Source of the DNA: CADEEN01 sp963840805 | Lineage (GTDB): Bacteria > Pseudomonadota > Gammaproteobacteria > Burkholderiales > Burkholderiaceae_C | Reading direction: 5' to 3' | Length of the DNA: 64,000 nt | Assembly: GCA_963840805.1 (NCBI GenBank) | Contig: CAWJAJ010000003.1 | Span: 1-64,000 of the forward strand | In this document: piece by piece, positions 29,787 to 38,478 of the stretch | Layout: the number at the start of each line of letters is the position of its first letter | Position numbering within the stretch: the first letter of the stretch is position 1 | The notes under the pieces: generated by a model | Told to the model about the DNA's origin: nothing | The model's input: only the letters and a program-made list of their open reading frames with translations | The model's database searches: none | Program-made: the position numbers and the translations under genes

Positions 29787-30679
29787 GGCCGCGCCTGGGG
29801 CGTCGGCCGGCACCGTTCAACGCCCTACCGTATGTCCTGCTGTCGCCAGCCGTGCTGGCGACGCTGGCGTTGGTGTTCTTTCCGATGCTGCAGGCGGTGG
29901 TGACGAGCCTGTACCACCAGATCCTGTGGAAGCCGCGCGACGTGCGCTTCATCGGCCTGGACAACTACCTGGCGATCGCGCAGGACCCGGTGGCCTGGTC
30001 GTCGCTCGGGCGCACGCTGCTGTGGATCGGCCTCACCGTGCCACTGCAGTTGCTGCTCGGGCTGGCCGCTGCACTGCTGCTCAATCAACGCTTCTGGTGG
30101 CGTGGCGTGGCGCGCAGCCTGATCCTCATTCCGTGGGCGCTGCCCAGCGTGGTGATCGCGCTGATGTGGGCCTGGATGTACCAGCCGCAGGTGGGCCTGT
30201 TCAACGACCTGCTGCTGCGTATCGGCTTGGTCAACGAGGCCGTGCCCTGGCTCGCGCAGCCGGGTACCGCCCTTTACGCCATCATCCTGGCGCTGGTGTG
30301 GCAGGGATTTCCATTCTTCGCGATCATGATCCTGGCCGGCCTGCAGGCGATTCCTGCTGCGCTGTATGAGGCTGCCGCGATCGACGGCGCCACGCCGTGG
30401 CAACAGTTCTGGGAAGTCACGCTGCCGGGGCTCAAGGGCGTGCTCGTCACCGCGGTGATGCTGCGCCTGATCTGGGTTGCCAACTCGATCGACGTCATCG
30501 TCGTGATGACCGGCGGTGGCCCCGGCTACGCCACGCACACGTTGCCGCTGTATGCCTTCAAGCGCACCTACGGCAGCATGGACTTCGGCTACGGCACGGC
30601 GTTGGCGGTGACGTTTTCGGCCTTGCTGCTGGGCCTGATCGTGATCTACCTGCGGCGTGTCGGGAAGGACATGAAATGA
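29783..30679 (+). CDS. ABC transporter permease, MalF/UgpA type
   Basis: An inner-membrane subunit with six predicted helices. It begins with a membrane segment (LPYVLLSPAVLATLALVFFP) and carries the cytoplasmic EAA loop EAAAIDGATPWQQFWEVTLP that contacts the ATPase. The start is GTG 29783, overlapping the binding-protein stop by four bases. The stop overlaps the next permease (ATGA). Confidence 0.92.
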   Translation: MRPRLGRRPAPFNALPYVLLSPAVLATLALVFFPMLQAVVTSLYHQILWKPRDVRFIGLDNYLAIAQDPVAWSSLGRTLLWIGLTVPLQLLLGLAAALLLNQRFWWRGVARSLILIPWALPSVVIALMWAWMYQPQVGLFNDLLLRIGLVNEAVPWLAQPGTALYAIILALVWQGFPFFAIMILAGLQAIPAALYEAAAIDGATPWQQFWEVTLPGLKGVLVTAVMLRLIWVANSIDVIVVMTGGGPGYATHTLPLYAFKRTYGSMDFGYGTALAVTFSALLLGLIVIYLRRVGKDMK

Positions 30680-31521
30680 CCATGGCCGGACCGCGACCAG
30701 CCGCCCTGCATCGTGCGCTGACGCTGCACCTGCCGATGCTGGCCATCGTGCTGTTCGCGATCGGGCCCTACCTGTGGATGCTGCTGACCTCGATCCGGCC
30801 CGAGGCGACGCTGTTCTCGCCGCAGCGCACGCTGCTGCCCGAGGCGCTGACGCCGGCCAACTACTTGCGTCTGTTCACCAAGACCACCTTCGCCGTCAAC
30901 CTGCTGCACAGCCTGGTCGTGGCCCTGGGCACGGTGGTGGTCGGGCTGGCGCTCAGCCTGACCGCCGCGTACGCCTTCTCGCGCTTTCGCTTTGCCGGGC
31001 GGCGGCTGCTGATGATGACCTTCCTGTTGATCAACATGTTCCCGTTGATCCTGCTGATCATCCCGCTGTTCATCACGATGCGTGTGCTCGGCATCCTGGA
31101 CACGCACATCGCCTTGGTCCTCGCGCACTCGACGTTCTCGATCCCCTTTGCGACCTGGATGATGACGAGCTACTTCGACGCCATCCCGCGCAGCCTGGAC
31201 GAGGCCGCGATGGTCGACGGCTGCACGCCGTTGGGGGCGATGTTCAAGGTGGTGTTGCCGCTGGCGATGCCCGGTGTCATCGCCACCGGCATCTACATCT
31301 TCATCACGTCGTGGAACGAGTACCTCTATGCCTCGGTGCTGGCGGGGCAGGAGGTGCGCACGTTGACGGTCGCGGTGCAGACGCTGATCGGCGAATACGA
31401 AATCGCCTGGGGCCTGCTGACTGCCGGCGGCGTGGTCGGCGCGCTGCCCGTGACGCTGCTGTTCATGGCGATCCAGCAACGGTTGATCGCCGGCATGACC
31501 CAAGGCGCCGTGAAAGGCTGA
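30676..31521 (+). CDS. ABC transporter permease, MalG/UgpE type
   Basis: Second inner-membrane subunit, 281 residues, with the EAA loop DEAAMVDGCTPLGAMFKVVL and the MalG-type segment FSIPFATWMMTSYFDAIPRS. It pairs with the upstream permease. No ATP-binding subunit lies in the cluster, so the importer probably borrows a shared ATPase of the UgpC/MsmX kind encoded elsewhere. Confidence 0.92.
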   Translation: MTMAGPRPAALHRALTLHLPMLAIVLFAIGPYLWMLLTSIRPEATLFSPQRTLLPEALTPANYLRLFTKTTFAVNLLHSLVVALGTVVVGLALSLTAAYAFSRFRFAGRRLLMMTFLLINMFPLILLIIPLFITMRVLGILDTHIALVLAHSTFSIPFATWMMTSYFDAIPRSLDEAAMVDGCTPLGAMFKVVLPLAMPGVIATGIYIFITSWNEYLYASVLAGQEVRTLTVAVQTLIGEYEIAWGLLTAGGVVGALPVTLLFMAIQQRLIAGMTQGAVKG

Positions 31522-31525
31522 ATCC

Positions 31526-32410
31526 ATGACGAACCCGATCGGCATCATCTCGATGCAGTACACGCGCCCGTTCACGGCGCAGCACCTGCCGCAACTCGCG
31601 CGCTGGCGCGCCGCGGGTTTCGATTACGTCGAGTTGCTGGTGCCCGAGCCGGGCGAGCTCGATCTGGCGGCCACGCGGCGGGCGCTCGGCGACGAGGGTC
31701 TGGGCGTGGCGCTGGCCGCACGCGTCAACCTCGACCGCAACCTGTGCTCCGACGACGAGGCGCGCCGCAGGGCAGGGCGCGACTACCTGCGCTACTGCGT
31801 CGAGGTGGCGCACGCGCTTGGCGCCCGGGTGGTCGGCGGGCCGCTGTACGGCAATCCGCTGGTGTTCGCGGCGCGAGCGCCGCACCCGGTCGACGAGGGC
31901 CTGCGCCAGCGCCGCGAAGTCTGGTGCGTCGAAGGTCTGCGCGAGGCCGCACCGATCGCCGCCGCGGCCGGCGTTCAGCTCGGTGTCGAACCCCTGAACC
32001 GTTTCGAAACCGACATCCTGAACACGACGCGGCAGGGTGTTGCGCTGATGAAGCTGGTCGATCACGACGCAGTCGGCCTGGTGCTCGACACCTTCCACAT
32101 GAACATGGAAGACGACGACATCCCAGGTGCGATCCGCGCGGCAGGGCGGCACCTGATCCATTTCCAGGCCAACGAGAACCACCGCGGCCACCTCGGCAGC
32201 GGGCACATCGATTGGACCGGCGTGGTTCGCGCTCTGGGGGACGTCGACTATCGGGGCTGGATCACGCTCGAGCCGTTTCGCCGCACCGACGAACGCATTG
32301 GCGTGCCGTTCGCACAGTGGAAGCCGCCAGCACGCGAAGAGCAGGCGGAACTGGCGGCCGCCTGTTCGTTCCTGCGCAACCTGCTGCACCTGAATGGAGC
32401 CCGCACATGA
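31526..32410 (+). CDS. Sugar isomerase/epimerase, ketose 3-epimerase-like
   Basis: A 294-residue xylose-isomerase-type TIM barrel. The metal and substrate residues of the D-tagatose/D-psicose 3-epimerase family appear to be kept: GVEPLNRFETDILNT (Glu), LDTFHMNMEDDD (Asp), HFQANENHRGHLGSGHIDW (His region) and ITLEPF (Glu). It would interconvert a keto sugar after uptake. It starts four bases after the permease stop and overlaps the dehydrogenase start (ATGA). The exact sugar is not predictable. Confidence 0.85.
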   Translation: MTNPIGIISMQYTRPFTAQHLPQLARWRAAGFDYVELLVPEPGELDLAATRRALGDEGLGVALAARVNLDRNLCSDDEARRRAGRDYLRYCVEVAHALGARVVGGPLYGNPLVFAARAPHPVDEGLRQRREVWCVEGLREAAPIAAAAGVQLGVEPLNRFETDILNTTRQGVALMKLVDHDAVGLVLDTFHMNMEDDDIPGAIRAAGRHLIHFQANENHRGHLGSGHIDWTGVVRALGDVDYRGWITLEPFRRTDERIGVPFAQWKPPAREEQAELAAACSFLRNLLHLNGART

Positions 32411-33435
32411 CGACCCGTCGTATGGTCTGGATCGGCTGTGGCCGCCACGCCGAGCAGATGCTGCTGCCGCAAATGCAGCGCCATGACGTCGAACTGGTGG
32501 GCGTCTGCGACATCGATGCCGCCGCAGCCGCACGCATCGGGCGCCGCTACGGCGTGCAACACGTCGCCACCGACTACCGCGAGCTGCTGGCGCTCCCCAG
32601 CATCGATGTCGTGGGCATGGCGGTCGGCCCGTTGCAGCACCGCGACCTGTCGATCGCCGCCTTGCAGCGGGGTTGCCACGTGTTCATGGAAAAGCCCTGC
32701 GGTGCCACTGCGGCCGACGCGCAGGCGATTGCCGACGCCGCCGTCGCGGCAGGGCGCATCGTCGGGGTCGGCTTCATGAAGCGCTACTCGACCGCCAACC
32801 GCATTGCCTACAACGTGGTCAAGGGCGCGGAATTCGGTACCGTCGTCGGCTTCTTCGGCGAGTACATGACGGCGCCGACCTATTTTGCCGCCAGCGTCGA
32901 CTACACCGCGTTCTACCTGCACCATTGCGTGCACTACATGGACCTGGTGCGCTACTTCGTCGCGCCGGTGGAGCAGGTGACGGTTTACCGCAACGAGTTT
33001 GCCCCGGGCAAGTTGCTGCTGCACGTGCACTTCGGCTTTTCGGGTGGTGCCATCGGCACCGTCGTGCTCGGCACGCTGCAATCGCGTGGTACGCCGATGG
33101 AGCGACTGCAGATCATGGGCGACCACCGCCGTGTCGAAGTCAACGGGGTCATCGACGTGCAGTACTTTCGCAACCCGCCGTTCAAGGCCGACGATCCGGC
33201 GGCCTCGCTGGCCGACGGTGTCGACACTCTGAGTTGGAAGCCCAACTTCACGGCCGCCGCGAACGAGGATTTCAAGGGCTACAACGCCTTGTTCGGGGCG
33301 TTCTTCGCTCGCCTCGACGGTGAGCGCAATGACCTGCCGACGATCGCCGATGGCGTGACAGCCATGCGGGTGCTGGAAGCCATGGTGGCCGGGGCGGCCC
33401 GGCCTGGCACGACAGTGGCGGTGCGAGCTGACTGA
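32407..33435 (+). CDS. Gfo/Idh/MocA family oxidoreductase
   Basis: An NAD(P)-dependent sugar or inositol dehydrogenase, 342 residues. The Rossmann fold opens VWIGCGRHAEQMLLPQM, slightly unusual in having GCGRHA where GxGxxG is common. The catalytic EKP motif is in HVFMEKPCGATAADA, and the C-terminal domain contains YTAFYLHHCVHYMDLVRYF. It closes the cluster that begins with the regulator-hydrolase. Together with the epimerase it would channel the imported sugar into central metabolism. Confidence 0.9.
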   Translation: MTTRRMVWIGCGRHAEQMLLPQMQRHDVELVGVCDIDAAAAARIGRRYGVQHVATDYRELLALPSIDVVGMAVGPLQHRDLSIAALQRGCHVFMEKPCGATAADAQAIADAAVAAGRIVGVGFMKRYSTANRIAYNVVKGAEFGTVVGFFGEYMTAPTYFAASVDYTAFYLHHCVHYMDLVRYFVAPVEQVTVYRNEFAPGKLLLHVHFGFSGGAIGTVVLGTLQSRGTPMERLQIMGDHRRVEVNGVIDVQYFRNPPFKADDPAASLADGVDTLSWKPNFTAAANEDFKGYNALFGAFFARLDGERNDLPTIADGVTAMRVLEAMVAGAARPGTTVAVRAD

Positions 33436-33501
33436 CGGGACTGCAGGCCCGCACTGCCTCGAGTCTGTCAGGCAGTTAACATAATATACATTGTGGCGAT
33501 A

Positions 33502-33714
33502 TCAAATGAGGTCGTCGTTCGTTTTGTTCTCGGCGGAATCCAGGAAGTCCGTCGCCTCCGAGTTCGTCGCCAACGGCGTCTGCGTCCTGTCGAGCGGCCG
33601 GCAGATCTTGCGTGCGAGGCTGTGCAGCGGAGTCGACGCCGCGACAGCGCGCAGCACCGCCTCGGGATCGATCAGCAGGTCGAACGGGTCTGCGCAGTGC
33701 TGAGAAGCTCGCAT
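33502..33714 (-). CDS. Small conserved-looking hypothetical protein
   Basis: A 70-residue frame from ATG 33714 with a strong AAGGAG site nine bases upstream: MRASQHCADPFDLLIDPEAV, then LHSLARKICRPLDRTQTPLA. Small proteins with the opening QHCADPFxLxxDPE and a CRPLD segment occur in Burkholderiales, from memory; their function is unknown to me. It converges on the Gfo/Idh/MocA gene. Confidence 0.6.
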   Translation of the reverse strand: MRASQHCADPFDLLIDPEAVLRAVAASTPLHSLARKICRPLDRTQTPLATNSEATDFLDSAENKTNDDLI

Positions 33715-33839
33715 GGCGTTGTCTCCTTGAATCCGTTGGTCGTGCAACCCACTCTAGTCAACCCGTTGCACGCAACCAAGTCGGGGCGCCGCCAAACGCG
33801 CTGTCGGTCGATGCCTGACAAGCCTGTCGGCGCGGTCCG

Positions 33840-34472
33840 CTATGGCGCCTCGAGCCGCTTGAGCAAGAACTCGCGTCCGGCCAGTCGGGCAAAGCCGGCC
33901 GCGTCGAGGTCGCGGTCGTTGCGCAGGCGTTTGTCGGCGCCGCGCGCGAGCAGCAAGTCCACGCTGGCCTCGGCGCCATAGCGCGCCGCCATCATCAGCG
34001 GCGTGGTCCGGTTCGGGCTGGGTGCATCGACCGGTGCGCCGCGATCGAGCAGCAACACCACGATCTGCGGCTCGGGGCCGGTGGCGGCGTAATGCAATGG
34101 TGACCAACCGGCCTGGTGCACTTTGGCGCCGCGTTCGAGCAGGCGTCGGGCCCAGTCCAACTGGCCACGCAGCGCGGCAAACATCAACGGCGTTTCGCCG
34201 TTGCCGTTGGATGCATTGACGTCGAGCGCGGCGTGGCGCCACAACACCTCGGCCACGTCCGGCAAACGGTCTCTCAGCGCCAGATGCAATGCCGTCTGGC
34301 CTTCCGGGCTGCGTGCGTTGGGGTCGAAACCACGCTGCAACAGTTGGCCAACGGCGCGTTCGTCATTGCGCTCGACGGCGCTGAAGAAATCTTCGTAGGC
34401 CCCGGCAGTTGCGGAACAATATCCAACCACTACAAATAGATATACGAATCTCTTAAAGTATTTTGTCAGCAT
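33840..34472 (-). CDS. Exported ankyrin-repeat protein
   Basis: A 210-residue protein with a signal-like N-terminus (FKRFVYLFVVVGYCSATAGA) and about five ankyrin repeats. Examples are GQTALHLALRDRLPDVAEVL, GETPLMFAALRGQLDWARRL, GWSPLHYAATGPEPQIVVLL and TTPLMMAARYGAEASVDLLL. Ankyrin repeats bind proteins; the partner is unknown. ATG 34472 overlaps the end of tatD by seven bases, so it is the last gene of the mltG-tmk-holB-pilZ-tatD operon. Confidence 0.88.
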   Translation of the reverse strand: MLTKYFKRFVYLFVVVGYCSATAGAYEDFFSAVERNDERAVGQLLQRGFDPNARSPEGQTALHLALRDRLPDVAEVLWRHAALDVNASNGNGETPLMFAALRGQLDWARRLLERGAKVHQAGWSPLHYAATGPEPQIVVLLLDRGAPVDAPSPNRTTPLMMAARYGAEASVDLLLARGADKRLRNDRDLDAAGFARLAGREFLLKRLEAP

Positions 34473-35248
34473 TTTTCTGGCCTGAACAAGCGGTCGAAAT
34501 TGGCACTCGTCGCCGCGGCGACGTGCTCCACCGGCAGTGCCTTCAAGGTCGCCACCTGGCGCGCGACGAACGGTACATACGCCGGCTGGTTGGTCTTGCC
34601 GCGGTGCGGCGCGGGCGCCAGATAGGGGCTGTCCGTCTCGATCAGCAAGCGGTCGAGCGGCACGAAGCGGGCCACATCACGCAGGTCGTCGGCATTGCGG
34701 AAAGTCAGGATGCCGGAAAACGAGATGTAGAAGCCCATCTCGAGGGCGGCGCGCGCAACATCGGCGGTCTCGGTGAAGCAGTGGAACACGCCGCCCGGGT
34801 GTTCGCCGCCCTCCTCGCGCAGGATCGCCAGCGTGTCGGCACTGGCACTGCGGGTGTGGATCACGAGTGGCTTGGCACACGCCCGCGCCGCTCGGATGTG
34901 GACGCGAAAGCGCTCGCGCTGCCAGGCCATGTCGGTCACGCTGCGCGAGCCCAGGCGGTAGTAGTCGAGCCCGGTTTCGCCGATCGCCACCACGCGCGGC
35001 AACGCCGCACGCTGCAGCAGGTCGGCAACGCTCGGCTCGCGCACACCTTCGTTGTCTGGGTGCACACCGGCGCTGGCCCAGAGGTTCGGAAAGCGCATCG
35101 CCAACGCGTGAACGGCATCGAACTCCTCGAGCGTGGTGCAGATGGTCAGGGCGCGGTCGACCTGTGCTGCGGCCATCGCCGCGCGCACGTCGTCGATGCG
35201 TTCGTGCAACCCTTCGAAGGTGAGATGGCAATGCGAATCGACGTACAT
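34466..35248 (-). CDS. tatD: TatD-family metal-dependent DNase
   Basis: A TIM-barrel metallohydrolase of the YcfH/TatD group, 260 residues. It begins MYVDSHCHLTFEG (metal ligands HxH), with AIGETGLDYYRLGS (Glu), VIHTRSASADTL (His), GVFHCFTETADVA (His) and LLIETDSPYLAP (Asp). The start at 35248 is chosen because the family begins at the HxH strand. It follows pilZ by 50 bases; the holB-pilZ-tatD order is common in betaproteobacteria. Confidence 0.93.
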   Translation of the reverse strand: MYVDSHCHLTFEGLHERIDDVRAAMAAAQVDRALTICTTLEEFDAVHALAMRFPNLWASAGVHPDNEGVREPSVADLLQRAALPRVVAIGETGLDYYRLGSRSVTDMAWQRERFRVHIRAARACAKPLVIHTRSASADTLAILREEGGEHPGGVFHCFTETADVARAALEMGFYISFSGILTFRNADDLRDVARFVPLDRLLIETDSPYLAPAPHRGKTNQPAYVPFVARQVATLKALPVEHVAAATSANFDRLFRPEKC

Positions 35249-35298
35249 CGCGGTGGTGCGGTGAGCCGATCGCTGCGGGCGGCAACCCACCCGGCGCG

Positions 35299-35691
35299 TC
35301 AGATGGTTTGCGTGGGCTTGGCCGACTGGATCGAGGTGCCGAGCAACTCTTCGATGCGCATCTTGAGCAGCCGCGTCTTCTCGTCGCCCGGGAAACGCAC
35401 GCCGACGCCCTGCGTGCGGCCGCCGGACGCATTGGCCGGCGTGATCCAGCCGACCTTGCCCGCCACCGGGTAGCGCTGGGGGTCATCGGGCAGCGACAGC
35501 AGCAGGTAGATGTCTTCGCCGAGGCGGTAATCGCGCGTCGTCGGCACGAACAACCCCCCTTCGGAAAACAACGGAATGTAGGCCGCGTACAGCGCACCCT
35601 TTTCGCGAAACACCAACTGGATCACGCTCGGCCGCCCTGACGCGGTCGGGACGGCGCTGAGATTGGTGCTGCGTGGGCCGGGTTCGCTCAT
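35299..35691 (-). CDS. pilZ: PilZ domain protein
   Basis: A 130-residue PilZ protein of the type IV pilus/twitching group: VIQLVFREKGALYAAYIPLF, GGLFVPTTRDYRLGEDIYLL and the ending GVGVRFPGDEKTRLLKMRIE. Single-domain PilZ proteins of this kind often lack the RxxxR and DxSxxG residues for c-di-GMP; no RxxxR is evident here. ATG 35691 overlaps the holB stop (ATGA). Confidence 0.9.
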   Translation of the reverse strand: MSEPGPRSTNLSAVPTASGRPSVIQLVFREKGALYAAYIPLFSEGGLFVPTTRDYRLGEDIYLLLSLPDDPQRYPVAGKVGWITPANASGGRTQGVGVRFPGDEKTRLLKMRIEELLGTSIQSAKPTQTI

Positions 35692-36773
35692 CGAGGGCCG
35701 AGTGTATCCAATGGGCCGCCGTCGGCGAACGCCGTGTTGCGTGTTGTTTGCCACGATCGCGTGCCCTGCTCCACCAGGGCCTCGATGCGCAGCGCGGCAT
35801 GCCACGGGTGCTCGTCGTGGCGCGCGGCAGCCACCAACTCGCGTGCCCATCGCGCCAGCGCGGGCCATGCGGGGGCGCTCGGGCGCAGCGCGGCGGCCAG
35901 CGCGCCCGGGCTGAAGTAGCGCGGCGCGCCGGCCGCGCGGCTGCACATGAGGTCGTGACACAGCTTTTGCAGGGCGTCGATCACCCGCGTCAACGGCCAA
36001 CCCGCCAGCGCCGCCGGCCGTCCCTGTCGCACGGCCGCCGGCACCTGTTCCCATGCTGCGGCGTCGATGCCGTCGGCGGCGAGCGCGAGCGCCTCGAGCG
36101 GCTGCCCGCCGGCGGCGGCGAGCAGAGTCTCGGGCCGGTCCAGGCCCTGTTCGGCGAGCCATGCCAGGGCTTGCGCTGCGGGCGGCAGCGGCAGCGGCAG
36201 GCGTTGACAACGGCTGCGCACGGTGGGCAACAGCGACTCGGGATCGTGGGCGGTCAGCAACAGGCGCAGTCGGCCCGGGGGCTCTTCGAGCGTCTTCAGC
36301 AAGGCATTCGCGGTGACCGCATTCATGGCCTGCGCGGGGTGGATCAGGATGATCTTGGCGCGGCCGCGCGACCCGGTCTTCTGGCCCCAATCGATCGCTG
36401 CGCGCACCGCGTCGACGCGAATTTCCTTGCTCGGTTTGGCCGTGCTCCTGGTGGCCGTTCCGGGCTTGGCGGTGTCGTCGCCGCCGTTCACGCTCTCGCC
36501 CCAGCCTAGCGGCTCGCGCAGCGCTGCGGGCAGCAGCAAGTGGAAATCGGGGTGGGCGTGCATGGCCATCAAGTGGCAACTGGCACAGCGGCCGCACGGG
36601 CGCAGCAACGTGCTGTCGTCGGCTTCGCAGAGCCAGGCCGCGGCCAAGGCCAGGCCGAGCTCGAACTGGCCGACGCCCCCGGGGCCATGCAGCAGCAGCG
36701 CATGCGAGCGCAGGCCGAGCCCTTGCGCCAGCGGGGCGGCCAGCCATGGCAGCAAAGCCGCGCGATCGGTCAT
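35688..36773 (-). CDS. holB: DNA polymerase III subunit delta-prime
   Basis: A clamp-loader subunit of 361 residues. The degenerate Walker A GPGGVGQFELGLALA (Gln for the usual Lys) is expected, because delta-prime does not hydrolyse ATP. The zinc module CGRCASCHLMAMHAHPDFH, with a third cysteine upstream at WLCEAD or RPC, and the segment NALLKTLEEPPG are typical. It starts in the ATGA overlap with tmk. Confidence 0.93.
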   Translation of the reverse strand: MTDRAALLPWLAAPLAQGLGLRSHALLLHGPGGVGQFELGLALAAAWLCEADDSTLLRPCGRCASCHLMAMHAHPDFHLLLPAALREPLGWGESVNGGDDTAKPGTATRSTAKPSKEIRVDAVRAAIDWGQKTGSRGRAKIILIHPAQAMNAVTANALLKTLEEPPGRLRLLLTAHDPESLLPTVRSRCQRLPLPLPPAAQALAWLAEQGLDRPETLLAAAGGQPLEALALAADGIDAAAWEQVPAAVRQGRPAALAGWPLTRVIDALQKLCHDLMCSRAAGAPRYFSPGALAAALRPSAPAWPALARWARELVAAARHDEHPWHAALRIEALVEQGTRSWQTTRNTAFADGGPLDTLGPR

Positions 36774-37415
36774 GCGAGGGCATGCGCCTGCACGGCGGCC
36801 AGCACCTGCGACCACACCGCGTCACGCGGCTGTGCAGCGTCGATGCGCGCGAAGCGGTGCGGCTGCGCGGCGCAACGCTGTTCGTAGCCGGCGTGCACGC
36901 GCGCGAAGAAGGCTTCGTCCTCGCGTTCGAAGCGGTCGGGGCGCCGTGCCGCGGCACGGCGCTCGGCGGCGAGGGCCGGCGCCAGCTCGAACCACAGGGT
37001 CAGGTCGGGTTGTCGCCCCTGCTGCACCCAGCCCTCGAGTTGCGCCAGCACGTCGCGGTCGAAGCCGCGGCCGCCGCCCTGATAGGCGAAGGTGGCATCG
37101 GTGAAGCGGTCGCACAGCACCGTGGTGCCGCTGGCGAGTGCCGGCTCGATGGCCTGCTACCAGATGGTCACGGCGGGCCGCGAATACCAGCAGCGTTTCG
37201 GTCAGTGCATCCATGGCCTCATGCAGCAACTGCTCGCGCAGCCGCTCGGCCAGGGGCGTACCGCCCGGCTCGCGCGTGACCAGCACCCGCTGACCGTGCT
37301 CTTGCAGCCAGGCGGCCAAGGCTTCGATGTGCGACGACTTGCCGGCGCCGTCGATGCCTTCGAAGGTGATGAAACGGCCGCGCGTGGCGGCCGGCGCGGC
37401 CGGCGTTGTGGTCAC
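36770..37415 (-). CDS. tmk: Thymidylate kinase (one frameshift)
   Basis: It phosphorylates dTMP to dTDP. The P-loop is FITFEGIDGAGKSSHIEAL, with the TREPGGTPLAERLRE lid region and the LCDRFTDATFAYQGGGRGFD substrate region. A one-base shift near 37158 breaks FAARRDHL from AIEPALASGTTVLCDRFT. The start is GTG 37415, seven bases after mltG. The size of about 214 residues is normal. Confidence 0.92.
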
Positions 37416-37422
37416 TGGGCGG

Positions 37423-38433
37423 TCACGGCGCGCTCTTGCCGCCGCGCTGGAATTGATTCACCGCGCGATTATGGTCGGCCAGCGATTCACTGAAGATGCT
37501 GGCGCCACTGCCGTCACTGCGGGCGACGAAGTACAGCGCGCGGCTTGGCGCCGGCTTCACCGCGGCACGCAGCGACGCGCCACCCGGCATCGCGATCGGC
37601 GTCGGCGGCAGGCCACGGCGGGTGTAGGTGTTGTAGGGGCCGTCCGCCAGCAGGTCGCGCTTCCTCAGGTTGCCGTCGAAGGCCGCGCCCAGCCCGTAGA
37701 TCACCGTCGGGTCGGTCTGCAACGGCATGCCGATGCGCAGCCGGTTGACGAACACCGCGGCCACCAGGCCGCGGTCGGCGTCGCGGCCGGTTTCCTTCTC
37801 GACGATCGAGGCCAGGACCAGCGCCTCGTCCATCGACTTCAGCGGCAGGTCGGCGGCCCGCTCGGCCCAGGCGCTGACCAGCCGCCGCAGCATCGCGGCG
37901 TGAGCCCGCTTCAGGACCGTCAGATCGCTGACGCCGCGGCTGTAGGCGTAGGTGTCCGGAAAGAAGCGCCCCTCTGGTGACTGGCCGGGCTCGCCCAGCG
38001 CGGCCATCAGCTGGGCATCGGTCAGGCCGCGCGTGGCCGGCTTCAGCGATGGTGCGCGGGCCATCGCCTCGCGCATCTGCGTGAAGGTGCCGCCTTCGGC
38101 GAAGCGCACGTTCTCGAGGATTTCGTCGCCGCGCACCATCTTGTCGAGCAGCTCGCGCGGCGTGATGCCGGCTTCGATCTCGTAGCTGCCGGCGCGGATC
38201 TGGCGCGACCGGCCCGACCAGCGGAACCACTCATAAAGCAGCCGTGGTGGCACCTGCACGCCCGCCTCGACCCACAGCTCGGCGACGCGGCGGGGCGACA
38301 GGCCGGGCTCGACCGAAACCTCGACGGCGGGCGCAGCCAGCGGCAGCGGGCGTTGCAACCACCACCACGCCGCCGCTGCCGCAGCCAGCCCGGCCAGCGC
38401 GAACAGCAACAACAAGCGCAGCAGCCAGCGCAT
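37423..38433 (-). CDS. mltG: Endolytic murein transglycosylase MltG
   Basis: MltG cleaves nascent glycan strands and ends their polymerisation. A single N-terminal membrane helix (LLLLFALAGLAAAAAAWWWL) is followed by a LysM-like subdomain and the YceG domain. Catalytic-region motifs are FFPDTYAYSRGVSD, VLASIVEKETGRDADR (catalytic Glu) and PLQTDPTVIYGLG, then the family ending GLPPTPIAMPGGASLRAAV. The 336-residue frame is unbroken from ATG 38433. It is divergent from ygfZ by 45 bases. Confidence 0.94.
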   Translation of the reverse strand: MRWLLRLLLLFALAGLAAAAAAWWWLQRPLPLAAPAVEVSVEPGLSPRRVAELWVEAGVQVPPRLLYEWFRWSGRSRQIRAGSYEIEAGITPRELLDKMVRGDEILENVRFAEGGTFTQMREAMARAPSLKPATRGLTDAQLMAALGEPGQSPEGRFFPDTYAYSRGVSDLTVLKRAHAAMLRRLVSAWAERAADLPLKSMDEALVLASIVEKETGRDADRGLVAAVFVNRLRIGMPLQTDPTVIYGLGAAFDGNLRKRDLLADGPYNTYTRRGLPPTPIAMPGGASLRAAVKPAPSRALYFVARSDGSGASIFSESLADHNRAVNQFQRGGKSAP

Positions 38434-38478
38434 CACCCAACGACCGTGTGGTTCATGTCGGCCCATGATAATCACCGC

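Noticed and set aside
35299..36957. Single long frame suggesting a holB-PilZ fusion
   Set aside because: The PilZ part begins at its own ATG 35691 in a frame different from holB, with a normal ATGA overlap.
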